Source: Streptomyces mobaraensis NBRC 13819 = DSM 40847 (GTDB lineage: Bacteria; Actinomycetota; Actinomycetes; Streptomycetales; Streptomycetaceae). Taken from it: DNA of 64,000 bases. Position numbers and translations under genes: made by a program. The stretch is from assembly GCF_017916255.1 (NCBI RefSeq), contig NZ_CP072827.1, forward strand, positions 6,721,501-6,785,500, written 5' to 3'. Below, piece after piece: positions 9,416 through 17,692 of the stretch. A model generated the notes under the pieces. That model was given only the letters and a program-made list of their open reading frames with translations. It had not been told where the DNA came from and did not search any database. Positions within the stretch are counted from its first letter, which is position 1; each line of letters begins with the position of its first letter.

Positions 9416-9606
9416 GCGGGAAGGACGTGGCCTACGAGGCGGCCGGGGCGGGTGCGTTCGCCGAAGGGGGCGCCGGCCGGGGCGCTCGTCGCGGGGAGTC
9501 GGGTGAACCCGGGGAGCGTCGGACCGCCGGCTCCCATGACCGGGCCCCCGGCGCTCAACCGTCCGGCGGTACGGCCTCCGCATATACGGGAGACAGGGGA
9601 GGCGGC

Positions 9607-10674
9607 ATGACCGCTGCAGCGCCCGCGGCAGACGGCGTTCCCACCGGTGTGCGGGCCGCGGGCGGCTGCGCCGCGGGCGCGGACGCGCGGGGCGGCGGGC
9701 CCGCACCGGTGACGGCCGAGCCGTCGGCCGCCACCGGCGGGACGGCGTCGACCGCCCCGGCAGGCCCCGCGCGAAAGAACGGTGCGGAGGACGGCGGGCC
9801 CACCCGTCCCGCGAGGATCGCGAAGCCCGGGCGGAGCGCCGCCGCCCGCCCCACCCGCCGTGTGCCCGTCATCCGCATCCGTTTCCGCAGCGGCCTCGTG
9901 CTGATCCTGGCGAGCCTCGCCGGACTCGCCATGTTCTTCTGGCCGTTGTTCGGCTCGGCGGAGCCGCGCGTCGGCGGCATGGCACACACCGCCGACGCGC
10001 CGCTGGTCTTCGTCGTCGCCATGCCGGTGCTGCTCGCCGTCGTCCTGGCGGAGATGGCCTCCGGGGACATCGACACCAAGGCGCTCGCGATGCTCGGCGT
10101 CCTGTCGGCCGTCAACGCGGGGCTGCGCCCGCTGGGCGCGGGGACGGCGGGCATCGAGACGGTGTTCTTCCTGCTCGTGCTCGCCGGACGGGTCTTCGGG
10201 CCCGGCTTCGGCTTCGTCCTCGGCGCCACATCGCTGTTCGCGTCGGCGCTGCTCACCGGGGGTGTCGGGCCGTGGCTGCCGTTCCAGATGATCGCGTCCG
10301 CGTGGATCGGGCTCGGCGCCGGCCTGCTGCCCAAGCGGGTCACCGGACGAGCGGAGATCGCGCTGCTCGTCGGGTACGGGATCGTCGTCGCCTACGGATT
10401 CGGCTTCCTCATGAACATGTGGTTCTGGCCGTTCACGGCCGGGCCCGACACCCAGCTGTCGTTCCAGCCGGGCGCCCCGCTCCTGGACAACCTGCACCGC
10501 TTCGCGGCGTTCACGCTCGTCACGTCCACCTTCGGCTGGGACACCGGCCGAGCCGTCACCAACACCGTCGCCATCCTGCTCACCGGTCCCGCCGTCCTCA
10601 CCGTGCTGCGGCGCGCCGCCCGCCGGGCGGCGTTCGACGCACCGGTCACCTTCACTCCGGCGTCCCGCCGATGA
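9607..10674 (+). CDS. ECF transporter S component (predicted cobalamin/corrinoid-specific)
   Basis: 355 aa from the ATG at 9607, which has GGGGAGG 5 bases upstream. The frame is open back to a GTG at 9412 that overlaps the ATPase stop, so a longer low-complexity N-terminus is possible. After an Ala/Gly/Pro-rich stretch, six hydrophobic helices follow (residues about 100-335). They include the ECF S-like strings FGPGFGFVLGATSLFASALLTGG and WIGLGAGLLP, the conserved membrane region that docks on EcfT. Substrate specificity is inferred only from the riboswitch and the neighbouring intrinsic-factor-like proteins. Confidence 0.85.
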   Translation: MTAAAPAADGVPTGVRAAGGCAAGADARGGGPAPVTAEPSAATGGTASTAPAGPARKNGAEDGGPTRPARIAKPGRSAAARPTRRVPVIRIRFRSGLVLILASLAGLAMFFWPLFGSAEPRVGGMAHTADAPLVFVVAMPVLLAVVLAEMASGDIDTKALAMLGVLSAVNAGLRPLGAGTAGIETVFFLLVLAGRVFGPGFGFVLGATSLFASALLTGGVGPWLPFQMIASAWIGLGAGLLPKRVTGRAEIALLVGYGIVVAYGFGFLMNMWFWPFTAGPDTQLSFQPGAPLLDNLHRFAAFTLVTSTFGWDTGRAVTNTVAILLTGPAVLTVLRRAARRAAFDAPVTFTPASRR

Positions 10675-10693
10675 TTCCCGAGGAGAGAACCGC

Positions 10694-12184
10694 ATGACAC
10701 AGTCCGTACGTTCGGGCAGAGGCGCCGCCCTGCCGCTGGCGCTGGTCGGGGCGGCGCTGCTGTCCGCCGGTACGGCGGGGCTCGCGTTCGCCGGCGAGGC
10801 GCCGGCGGAGGGGCAGAAGGGTGCTCAGGCGCCCCTGCCCGCAGCGGCCGAGGCCGCCGCCGCCTGGGCGGCACACCAGTTGGACGCGCGCTCCAACGCC
10901 CAGTGGGACCATGGCTTGACCGCCGACATCGTCATGGGGCTGGCCTCCACCGGTACCGCCGGAAAGACGGCCGAGCGGGCGACGGACTTTCTGGAGGTCA
11001 ACGCCGGGCAGTTCATCCAGGCCAAGGGCAAGGGCAAGGTGAACGCCGGAGGAACTGCCAAGCTGGCGCTGGTCGCGGAGATCATGCACCGCAAGCTCAA
11101 GGACTTCGGCGGGTACGACCTGTCGGCCCTGCTGCAGGGATCTCTGCAGAAGAACGGCCGGTTCAAGGGCTATGAGGGCGACTCCTCCAATCAGTTCACC
11201 CAGTCCCTCGGTGTCCTCGCTCTGCAGCGTGCCGGCGGTGCGCCCAAGGAGGCCGTCGACGTCATCGCGGCCAGCGAGTGCAAGAACGGTGGCTTCCCGC
11301 TCGCCCTCAAGGAGAAGCCCAACCCCGACACCTGCACCCCGCACACGGATGCCACCGGCATGGCGGTGCAGGCCCTCCTCGCGGCGGGGCGGACGGCCGA
11401 GGCGGAAGCCGGCCTGAAGTGGCTCGTCGAGGAACAGCAACTGCCCAACGGCGGCTTCGCCGACACCAGCCAGACGCCGGGCGCGCCGAAGGACAAGTGG
11501 GAAGCGAACGCCAACACCACCGCGCTGGCCGTACAGGCGCTGGTGGCCGGAAGGCGCACCACCGAGGCGGACCGGGGCATCGACTGGCTGCGCAGTGTCC
11601 AGGTGGCGTGTGAGGCCAAGAACCCCCATGACCGGGGGGCGGTCGGATGGAAGCAGCGCGTCGTCGACGGCAGCACCCTGCGCGCCACCGCCCAGGCCAT
11701 CCCCGCACTGGCGCGGCAGCCCCTGGCCGACATCAACGGCGGGAACATGAAGGACGACTCGGTCCCGATGGTCTGCGCTGGAGACACCGGCGACACCGGT
11801 TCCAACGGTGGGCGCACGAAGTCGCCCAGCCCTTCCCAGTCCGCCACGACGGGCAACAGCCCGTCCCCCGAACCGTCGACAGCCGCTCCGAGTCAGACGG
11901 CCACCGCCACGGCCACGCCGACGGCGACCGCGACGTCCACGTCGGACACCACGACCGGAGGCGGTTCCGGCGGTACGGGTGGCTCCTCGTCCGACACCGG
12001 CACGTCGTCCGGTACGAGCACGGGCGCCACCACCGGCTCCGGAACCGACAACGCCAGCGGCAGCCTCGCGCGCACCGGTGCGAACACCGCGTACCCCGTG
12101 GCCATCGGCGCGGGCGCGCTGCTGCTCGCCGGGTCGGCCGCTGTCGTCGTGTCGCGGCGGCGCCGCCGGGACGACGCGGGCTGA
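10694..12184 (+). CDS. Wall-anchored alpha-toroid (prenyltransferase/squalene-cyclase repeat) protein, transcobalamin alpha-domain-like
   Basis: 496 aa with a strong ribosome site (GAGGAGA before the ATG). A signal peptide (1-33) is followed by an alpha/alpha-toroid of about residues 50-330 with repeated NGGF/NGRF turns (KNGRFKGY, KNGGFPLA, PNGGFADT) and helices such as TDATGMAVQALLAA and NANTTALAVQALVA. This is the fold of the alpha domain of intrinsic factor and transcobalamin. A Ser/Thr-rich wall-spanning stretch (365-455) leads to LARTG at 458-462, a hydrophobic segment and RRRRR. That is the LAxTG signal of class E sortases. It should display a ligand-binding toroid on the cell surface. 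It contains no catalytic cyclase motif that I can see. Confidence 0.87.
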   Translation: MTQSVRSGRGAALPLALVGAALLSAGTAGLAFAGEAPAEGQKGAQAPLPAAAEAAAAWAAHQLDARSNAQWDHGLTADIVMGLASTGTAGKTAERATDFLEVNAGQFIQAKGKGKVNAGGTAKLALVAEIMHRKLKDFGGYDLSALLQGSLQKNGRFKGYEGDSSNQFTQSLGVLALQRAGGAPKEAVDVIAASECKNGGFPLALKEKPNPDTCTPHTDATGMAVQALLAAGRTAEAEAGLKWLVEEQQLPNGGFADTSQTPGAPKDKWEANANTTALAVQALVAGRRTTEADRGIDWLRSVQVACEAKNPHDRGAVGWKQRVVDGSTLRATAQAIPALARQPLADINGGNMKDDSVPMVCAGDTGDTGSNGGRTKSPSPSQSATTGNSPSPEPSTAAPSQTATATATPTATATSTSDTTTGGGSGGTGGSSSDTGTSSGTSTGATTGSGTDNASGSLARTGANTAYPVAIGAGALLLAGSAAVVVSRRRRRDDAG

Positions 12185-12226
12185 GCCGCCCACAGCCCCC
12201 CCACCACACCACGAAAGGTACGTTCC

Positions 12227-12718
12227 ATGCTCGCTCCGCTGACCCGTAAGGCCCTCGTCGCCACCGCCGCCCTCGGCCTGGCCCTCGCCGCGCCGGCCAC
12301 CGGCGCCGTGGCCGCCGCCCCCAAGGCCGCCGCCCCGGCGCCCATCACCGTCAACCTCACGGTGAAGGGCTCCGGCGGAGTCCTCTTCAGCGGTGACATC
12401 AAGACCACCGGTCACGACGTCACCACCGCCACCGGCGGCACCCACAAGTGCGACGGCACCAACAACAAGGCCAACCCGACCCCGGGTGCCACGCCCACCG
12501 CCGCCCTCGACGACGCCTCCAAGAAGAAGGGCTTCACCTGGGACGGCACCTGGTACGCGTCGTTCGACGACTACCTCGTCAACCGCATAGCCAAGGACAC
12601 CGGGAACGACGAGTACTACTGGAACATCGCCGTCAACGGCACCCCGACCAGCGTCGGCGGCTGCCAGTACAAGCTCAAGCAGGGTGACAAGGTGGCCTTC
12701 ACCTGGACCGCCCTCTGA
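12227..12718 (+). CDS. Secreted DUF4430 protein, transcobalamin beta-domain-like
   Basis: 163 aa with signal peptide (about 1-33, ending AVAAA). The remainder is a single DUF4430 domain: strands opening ITVNLTVKGSGG, then CDGTNNKANPTPG, a helix region, WDGTWYASFDDY, and a close of NDEYYWNIAVNGTPTSVGG and LKQGDKVAFTW. The YWNIAVNG...GD signature is the hallmark of this domain, which forms the C-terminal half of vertebrate cobalamin carriers. It follows the toroid gene by 42 bases, so the two halves of an intrinsic-factor-like carrier are encoded side by side as separate exported proteins. Soluble, with no anchor seen. Confidence 0.88.
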   Translation: MLAPLTRKALVATAALGLALAAPATGAVAAAPKAAAPAPITVNLTVKGSGGVLFSGDIKTTGHDVTTATGGTHKCDGTNNKANPTPGATPTAALDDASKKKGFTWDGTWYASFDDYLVNRIAKDTGNDEYYWNIAVNGTPTSVGGCQYKLKQGDKVAFTWTAL

Positions 12719-12771
12719 TCCGCCGCTAACGCGCCCACCCGACCCGCCGCATCCTGAGGACCGTACGCACC

Positions 12772-13500
12772 ATGCACCTCACCGAACTCGCCGCCGTAGG
12801 ACCCTTCTTCGCGCTCCGCACGGACGACGACGAGCTCGGCGGCCCCGGCCCCGGTGGCTACCTGCCGCTGGGGGAGGGGGCCGTGCGGCTGCGGGTGGAG
12901 ACCGTGGGGCGGCGGTTGGGGACGGAGGAGGGGCGGGTCGCGGCTTCGGTGGCGTTCCAGGGGGTCGCCGGGCGGCTGCTGTCGGTGGCGCTCGGTGCCG
13001 CCGTGCTCGTCGGGCGGGTGCCGGACCTCGCCGGGGACGGGCTCCGGTGGCACCCGCTGCTGACCGCGCCCGACGACCTGTGGCTGCCGGACGCGCCGTT
13101 CCTGCCGTCCGGCACGGATCCGGTGGCCGGGATCGCCGCCGCCGTCGTCGAGGGGCGCCTCGCGCCGCTGCACGATCTGTTCCGGACCGCCGTCCCCGTC
13201 TCGTCGCGAGTGCTCTGGGGCAACGCGGGGTCGGCGCTCGGGGGCGCCCTGCGGGTGCTGCACGCCTGGTGTGCGGAGCGGGGGCGGGGCGGGGAGGCCG
13301 CGCGGGCGGTCGGGTACGCCCGTTCGCTGCTGGAGCATCCGCTGCTGGCGGGGACCGGCCGGCTGACCGGCTCGGCGACCGGGCCGGAGTTCGTCCGTAC
13401 CACCTGCTGCCTGTACTACCGGGTGCCCTCCGGCGGTATGTGCGGCGACTGCGTCCTGCGCCACCCGCCCCGGGCCGCCGCCGGGGCCGCGCGGGGCTGA
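12772..13500 (+). CDS. FhuF-like [2Fe-2S] protein (reductase-type iron-sulfur protein)
   Basis: 242 aa, cytoplasmic. The C-terminus contains CC, ten residues, C, two residues, C (residues 220-234: TCCLYYRVPSGG then MCGDC), which is the unusual cluster ligand spacing of the ferric-siderophore reductase FhuF. The N-terminal 200 residues resemble the FhuF-like IucA/IucC-related fold only loosely. It closes the riboswitch unit, 53 bases after the DUF4430 gene. FhuF proteins give an electron to Fe(III)-siderophores to release iron. Here the context would allow reduction of imported cob(III)alamin, but that is inference. Confidence 0.7.
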   Translation: MHLTELAAVGPFFALRTDDDELGGPGPGGYLPLGEGAVRLRVETVGRRLGTEEGRVAASVAFQGVAGRLLSVALGAAVLVGRVPDLAGDGLRWHPLLTAPDDLWLPDAPFLPSGTDPVAGIAAAVVEGRLAPLHDLFRTAVPVSSRVLWGNAGSALGGALRVLHAWCAERGRGGEAARAVGYARSLLEHPLLAGTGRLTGSATGPEFVRTTCCLYYRVPSGGMCGDCVLRHPPRAAAGAARG

Positions 13501-13513
13501 CGGGCGCGTCCCG

Positions 13514-14113
13514 TCAGTCGCCGGACGCGGCGCGGGCGCGCGGTCGGGCGCGTACGTGCATCCGCTCGCCCTGCCGCCCGAAGATGCTGAGCATCTCGAC
13601 CGGGCCCTCCCCAGTGGTGCCGAACCAGTGCGGCAGCCGGGTGTCGAACTCGGCGGCCTCGCCCGGGCCGAGGACCAGGTCGTGGTCGGCCAGGACGAGG
13701 CGCAGCCGGCCCGAGAGGACGTAGAGCCACTCGTACCCCTCGTGTGTGCACAGCTCCGGCGTCTTCCTGCTCGCGGGCAGGACGGACTTGAAGGTCTGGA
13801 GCGGGCCGGGCTGCCGGGTGAGCGGGACGACGACCTGGCCGTTGGCGCGCCGGGGCGTCATGCGGACGCGGGGGTCGCCGACCTCCGGGGCGCCGACCAG
13901 TTCGTCCAGCGGCACCTGGTGCGCCTGCGCGATGGGCAGCAGCAGCTCCAGGCTGGGCCGTCGCTGACCGGACTCCAGGCGCGACAGGGTGCTCTTGGAG
14001 ATGCCGGTGGCCTCGGACAGCGCCGCCAGGGTCACCCCGCGCTCGGTGCGCAGGCGCTTGAGGCGCGGGCCGACCTCGGACAGGGCGCGGGAGATGGCGG
14101 GTGAGTGGTCCAC
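13514..14113 (-). CDS. XRE-family regulator with C-terminal cupin domain
   Basis: 199 aa from the GTG at 14113; the frame extends 12 codons further to a TTG. A helix-turn-helix lies at about residues 12-65 (LRTERGVTLAALSEATGIS, then KSTLSRLESGQRRPSLELL). It is followed by a cupin sensor domain (about 95-180; THEGYEWLYVLSGRLRLVL, LGPGEAAEFDTRLPHWFG). This HTH-cupin layout is typical of small-molecule-responsive regulators such as PuuR-like proteins. It faces the B12 unit tail to tail with only 13 bases between stops and is therefore probably independent of it. Confidence 0.92.
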   Translation of the reverse strand: MDHSPAISRALSEVGPRLKRLRTERGVTLAALSEATGISKSTLSRLESGQRRPSLELLLPIAQAHQVPLDELVGAPEVGDPRVRMTPRRANGQVVVPLTRQPGPLQTFKSVLPASRKTPELCTHEGYEWLYVLSGRLRLVLADHDLVLGPGEAAEFDTRLPHWFGTTGEGPVEMLSIFGRQGERMHVRARPRARAASGD

Positions 14114-14430
14114 GCCGTCATTGCTACCCGGACGTCCCGGAAATGGCAAGTGGTGTTGCCGCTACGGGGAAGGGGGTGTCCATGGCGGCGCCCACGCGGC
14201 TGCTTCCGGGGTGCGGCCAGGGCGCGCGCCCTGGCCTCCGAACGGATCGCCGACGCCCGCGTCCCGCTCGGCGCCGGACCCACCCGAACCGCCGTCGCCG
14301 CCGAGCCGCGGGCCTCCCGATGGACACGGGGCCGCGCCCCCTGCGTCCCGGTGACGGCCGCCACCGAGGGCCGAAGCTTGACCGCGGCGGAAAGCCTCGG
14401 CCCGTTGCGCCGATCGCGGAAGAGGGCGGG

Positions 14431-15309
14431 CTAGCCGTCGCGTCGGCGGCCGTCGCGGACCACCGCCAGCCCGCCGACCCGGGTCGTGATGCCCGTCGGC
14501 CCGCGTCGGGCCGAAGCGAGCACGCTGGCCGGTCGGCCGAGGGCGTCACCCTGCTCCACCTCGATCGCGACCGTCCGCGCCCCCGTCGTGTCGAGCAGGT
14601 GGGCGGCCAGGCAGCCGGTGCTGTTGGCGTTGGCGACGTCCTCGTCGACACCGATCGCCGGCGCGAACATCCGCGCCGCGCCCGGCCGGTCGTCCACCGG
14701 CGGTACGTACACGAAGCAGCCGAGGAGCCCGTACCGCCGGCTCGCCTCGGTCAGCGTGCCGAAACGCGGACGGACCCGGAGCAGCGCCGACCGGTCGCGG
14801 ACCGGTACCAGCATGCGTGGTGTGCCGGGTGAGGCGATCCGCGGCGCGTCGGTCGGATGCAGGTCGTCCGCGGTGAGCCCGAGCGCGGTGACGATCGCGG
14901 TGCGCTCGTCCGGTGCCGGGTGACGCAGCGCGACGAGGCCCTGGTCGAACCACACCTCGATGCCGGCGGGGCGGCGGATCGCGATGGTGTCGAACGTGCG
15001 GCCGCCGGTGTGCTGGCGGTCGTTCAGCTCGCCCAGCGCGGTGCGGGCCAACCGGACGGCCTGCGCGGCGACGGTGCCGTGGCCGCAGCCGGACAGTTCG
15101 GCGGCGGTGAAGAACCGGACCGGAAGGCCACCGTCCGGCGTCCGCACCGGGCCGAGGAACGCCGCGTGCGAGGCGCCGGCCGCGGCGGCGACCGTACGCC
15201 GGTCCGCGTCCGTCGCCGCCGGATCGTCGTCGGCGACCGCCGTGGGGCTGCCGCCCCGGCCGTCGCGCCGTACACACGCGTCGACCACCGTGACATCCGG
15301 CCAGGACAT
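14431..15309 (-). CDS. PhzF-like isomerase-fold protein lacking the usual catalytic Glu
   Basis: 292 aa from the ATG at 15309 (AAAGGGGGG upstream); a longer in-frame start has no such site. It has the two-lobed diaminopimelate-epimerase-like fold: FFTAAELSGCGHGTVAAQAV corresponds to the family's F-x-E-...-CGHAT motif and VANANSTGCLAAHL to the C-terminal N-x-T-x-x-A motif. Where PhzF enzymes have SETAF with the catalytic Glu, this protein reads ASHAAF, so Glu is replaced by His; the N-terminal GNP motif is GSP. It may be a divergent isomerase or a non-catalytic member. Bases 14,162-14,430 downstream hold no gene that I can support. Confidence 0.85.
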   Translation of the reverse strand: MSWPDVTVVDACVRRDGRGGSPTAVADDDPAATDADRRTVAAAAGASHAAFLGPVRTPDGGLPVRFFTAAELSGCGHGTVAAQAVRLARTALGELNDRQHTGGRTFDTIAIRRPAGIEVWFDQGLVALRHPAPDERTAIVTALGLTADDLHPTDAPRIASPGTPRMLVPVRDRSALLRVRPRFGTLTEASRRYGLLGCFVYVPPVDDRPGAARMFAPAIGVDEDVANANSTGCLAAHLLDTTGARTVAIEVEQGDALGRPASVLASARRGPTGITTRVGGLAVVRDGRRRDG

Positions 15310-15571
15310 CGGCCCCCCTTTGACCCTCGACGAATCGGCAACCACAAACGACGTCCCGCCGCCGGCCGGACCCGGCTGCAACGGCCGACCGAACGCGTCC
15401 CGGGGCGTACCGTAATGCATCGGCCGGTCCTGTCATCGGCCGGTACCGCCCCGCACCGGATGGCGGATGACGACCGCGCCGCCGGCGGCACGGTGGACGA
15501 GGTCTCTTCACGGCGCGAACCCGCGGGCCGCGGACTGTTGCCGGATTGCGCCGGTTCGCGCCGGACCTTGG

Positions 15572-16822
15572 CTACAGCCCCTTCCCGTTCTTCCCGCAGA
15601 GTGCCGCGCCGAGGAAGCGGAAGGCGTCGGCGCCCGCCTTGTCGTTCTTGGTGATGTCGGGGTCGCTGCCGAGGGCGAGCGTCACCTGCCGCCGGCCGTC
15701 CGCCGTGCCGAAGCTGAAGGTGGCGTAGCCCGGCACGCTGCCCGTGTGGCCCAGCATGAGCGTGCCGTCCGCGCAGATGTTGGTGGTGCCCTCCAGGCCC
15801 AGCCCGTAGGACCGGCCCTCGCGTTCCCCGCCGTCCGGCGTCAGTTCGCGCATCTCCTTGTTCAGCCGGGCGGGCAGCAGGCGGCCTTCGCCGAGGGCGC
15901 GGTAGAAGGTGTTCAGGTCGTGGGCGTTGGAGACGACGTTGCCCGGGCCCCGGAAGACGTCCGGGTCGTACGCGGTGATGTCGGTGTAGGGCGCGGTCGG
16001 GCGCGGGAACCGCTCGTAGCCGTGCAGGTGGCGGCCGGGGAGCCGGGTGTCGGACGGGACGGAGGTGTTCCGCAGGCGCAGCGGCCGGACGACGCGACGG
16101 TCGATCTCGTGGCCGAGCGAGTGGCCGGTGAGGCGCTCGATCAGCAGCCCCAGCACCACGTAGTTGGTGTTCGAGTACTCCCACTTGCCCTTCTCGCCGG
16201 GCTCGAAGGGGGACGGCTCGGTGAGGGCCAGGGCGATCAGCTCACGTGGTGTCCAGTGGCGGGTGCGCAGCTTGCCGAGGTCGCCTCCGATGCTCTTGAC
16301 CAGCGCGTCGGTGTAGTTGGGCAGGCCACTGGTGTGGTGCAGGAGCTGGCGTACGGTGATCCGCTTGCCGTGGCGGCCGGCCGGGATGACGCCCGGCAGG
16401 CTGCGGTCCACCGGGTCGTCCAGGCCGACGCGCCCCTCCGCCACCAGTTGCAGCACCACCGTGGCGACCAGGCTCTTGGTGACGCTGCCGGCGCGGAACC
16501 GGTCGTCGGGGGAGGGCAGCCGCCCGGAGCGGAGATCCTCCACCCCGGCGGCGCCGCGCCAGACCCCGCGCTCGTCGCGGACCTCCGCGACCGCTCCGGG
16601 TATGCCGTCGGCCACCACCGCGCGCAGCGCCCGCCGCAGGTCGGCCCGGTCGGTGGCGCCGTGCTCGCGCGTCCCGTCCGTCCCCTCCGCCCCAGCCGTC
16701 CCGCCCGCCCCGCTCGTCCCGGCCGGGGCGGCGAGCGCGGGCGCCGCCCCGGCCAGCAGGGTGGCGGCGAGGAGAGCGGTGACGGTGCGGGTGCGGCGGC
16801 GGTGCTGGACGGTCACGGTCAT
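15572..16822 (-). CDS. Secreted serine hydrolase, beta-lactamase/D-Ala-D-Ala carboxypeptidase family
   Basis: 416 aa. The first 32 residues are a signal peptide. The class C/DD-peptidase triad is intact: SVTK (nucleophile Ser and Lys, about residue 111), YSN (Tyr-x-Asn, in WEYSNTNYVVLG, about 215) and HTG (LGHTGSVPGY, about 360). It therefore belongs to the exported penicillin-binding-protein-like hydrolases, many of which act on peptidoglycan peptides or esters; true beta-lactamase activity cannot be inferred. It is a single gene with clear gaps on both sides. Confidence 0.92.
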   Translation of the reverse strand: MTVTVQHRRRTRTVTALLAATLLAGAAPALAAPAGTSGAGGTAGAEGTDGTREHGATDRADLRRALRAVVADGIPGAVAEVRDERGVWRGAAGVEDLRSGRLPSPDDRFRAGSVTKSLVATVVLQLVAEGRVGLDDPVDRSLPGVIPAGRHGKRITVRQLLHHTSGLPNYTDALVKSIGGDLGKLRTRHWTPRELIALALTEPSPFEPGEKGKWEYSNTNYVVLGLLIERLTGHSLGHEIDRRVVRPLRLRNTSVPSDTRLPGRHLHGYERFPRPTAPYTDITAYDPDVFRGPGNVVSNAHDLNTFYRALGEGRLLPARLNKEMRELTPDGGEREGRSYGLGLEGTTNICADGTLMLGHTGSVPGYATFSFGTADGRRQVTLALGSDPDITKNDKAGADAFRFLGAALCGKNGKGL

Positions 16823-16978
16823 GGAGGCGCCGGGCCTTTCGGAGGGTCGCGGGCGGTGGCCGGCACGGAGTCGGCGGTCACCGCTGGGATGCGCGGTTGT
16901 GCGCGATCACCAAGCTTGGCGCCCGCCCCCGCCTTGTTGATCATGCCGGGGGAGGACGCCGTCCCCTAGGGGGATCCG

Positions 16979-17590
16979 TTACGAACAGGGGGACCCGCCC
17001 TCGAACAGCCCGTCCAAGTGCCGGTCGACGGCCGCGAGGGCCGCCTCGGGCGTGACCACGCGCAGTTCGAGGAGGGTGGTGAACCCGGTGAGCGCGAGCA
17101 GCAGGTCGGTCTCGATCGCCGGATCGCGGTCGGGGGCGATGTGGCCGTCGGCGATGGCCTGGCGCACCAGGCGTTCCACCGCCTCCCGCCCCTGGAGGAG
17201 CCCGGAGCGCGCCCGCGCGTGGACCTCCTCGTCGTGCAGCGCCTCCAGGACGTAGGCGGCGCTCATCCGGCTGTTCGCGCGGGCGTCGGGGTGCAGCGGG
17301 AGGGTCTCGGCGAGCATCGCCCGGAGGACGTCCTGGGGGTGCGGGTGCTCGCCCAGTTCCGCCAGGCGGCGGCCGACGCGCAGCGCGGTCTGCTCGGACG
17401 CGAAGTCCATGGCGAACGAGAGCATCGCCTCCCGCGAGGCGAAGTAGTGCTGGAGCGACCCGTGGGAGAGGCCCGCCTCCCGTGCGACCTCGCGCAGTGT
17501 CGCCTGGGCGACGCCGTGCCGTTCCACCACCCGCCACAGTGCTCGGGCGATCGTCTCGCGGCGTTCGCGGTGGTCGACCTGCTTCGGCAT
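16979..17590 (-). CDS. TetR-family transcriptional regulator
   Basis: 203 aa from the ATG at 17590. The N-terminal helix-turn-helix reads RETIARALWRVVERHG, then ATLREVAREAGLSHGSLQHYF, a standard TetR DNA-binding domain. The C-terminal domain resembles the group often annotated BetI/TetR_C_6. It is divergent from the carboxylesterase gene at 17,693, with about 100 bases between, the usual layout for a TetR repressor and its target. A symmetric GTTG-N8-CAAC element lies in that gap. Confidence 0.94.
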   Translation of the reverse strand: MPKQVDHRERRETIARALWRVVERHGVAQATLREVAREAGLSHGSLQHYFASREAMLSFAMDFASEQTALRVGRRLAELGEHPHPQDVLRAMLAETLPLHPDARANSRMSAAYVLEALHDEEVHARARSGLLQGREAVERLVRQAIADGHIAPDRDPAIETDLLLALTGFTTLLELRVVTPEAALAAVDRHLDGLFEGGSPCS

Positions 17591-17623
17591 CGTCGGCTGC
17601 CTCCCGGGTGGCGTTTTCTTACG

Positions 17624-17639
17624 GTTGACATAATACAAC
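17624..17639. promoter_or_regulatory. Candidate TetR operator in the divergent promoter region
   Basis: GTTGACATAATACAAC is a short inverted repeat (GTTG, 8 bases, CAAC) that includes a TTGACA -35-like hexamer, centred between the TetR gene and the carboxylesterase gene. It is the most AT-rich spot of the gap. The role as operator is inferred from its position and symmetry alone. Confidence 0.4.
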
Positions 17640-17692
17640 TGGCCGATAACCCTGGAAAGCGTCTCGCGACAGACGGCCGAAGGGGAGGCGAC

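Noticed and set aside
10694..12184. The toroid protein as a squalene cyclase or prenyltransferase enzyme
   Set aside because: Exported and wall-anchored, without the DxDD or zinc-ligand active-site motifs; the repeats only reflect the shared alpha/alpha-toroid fold.
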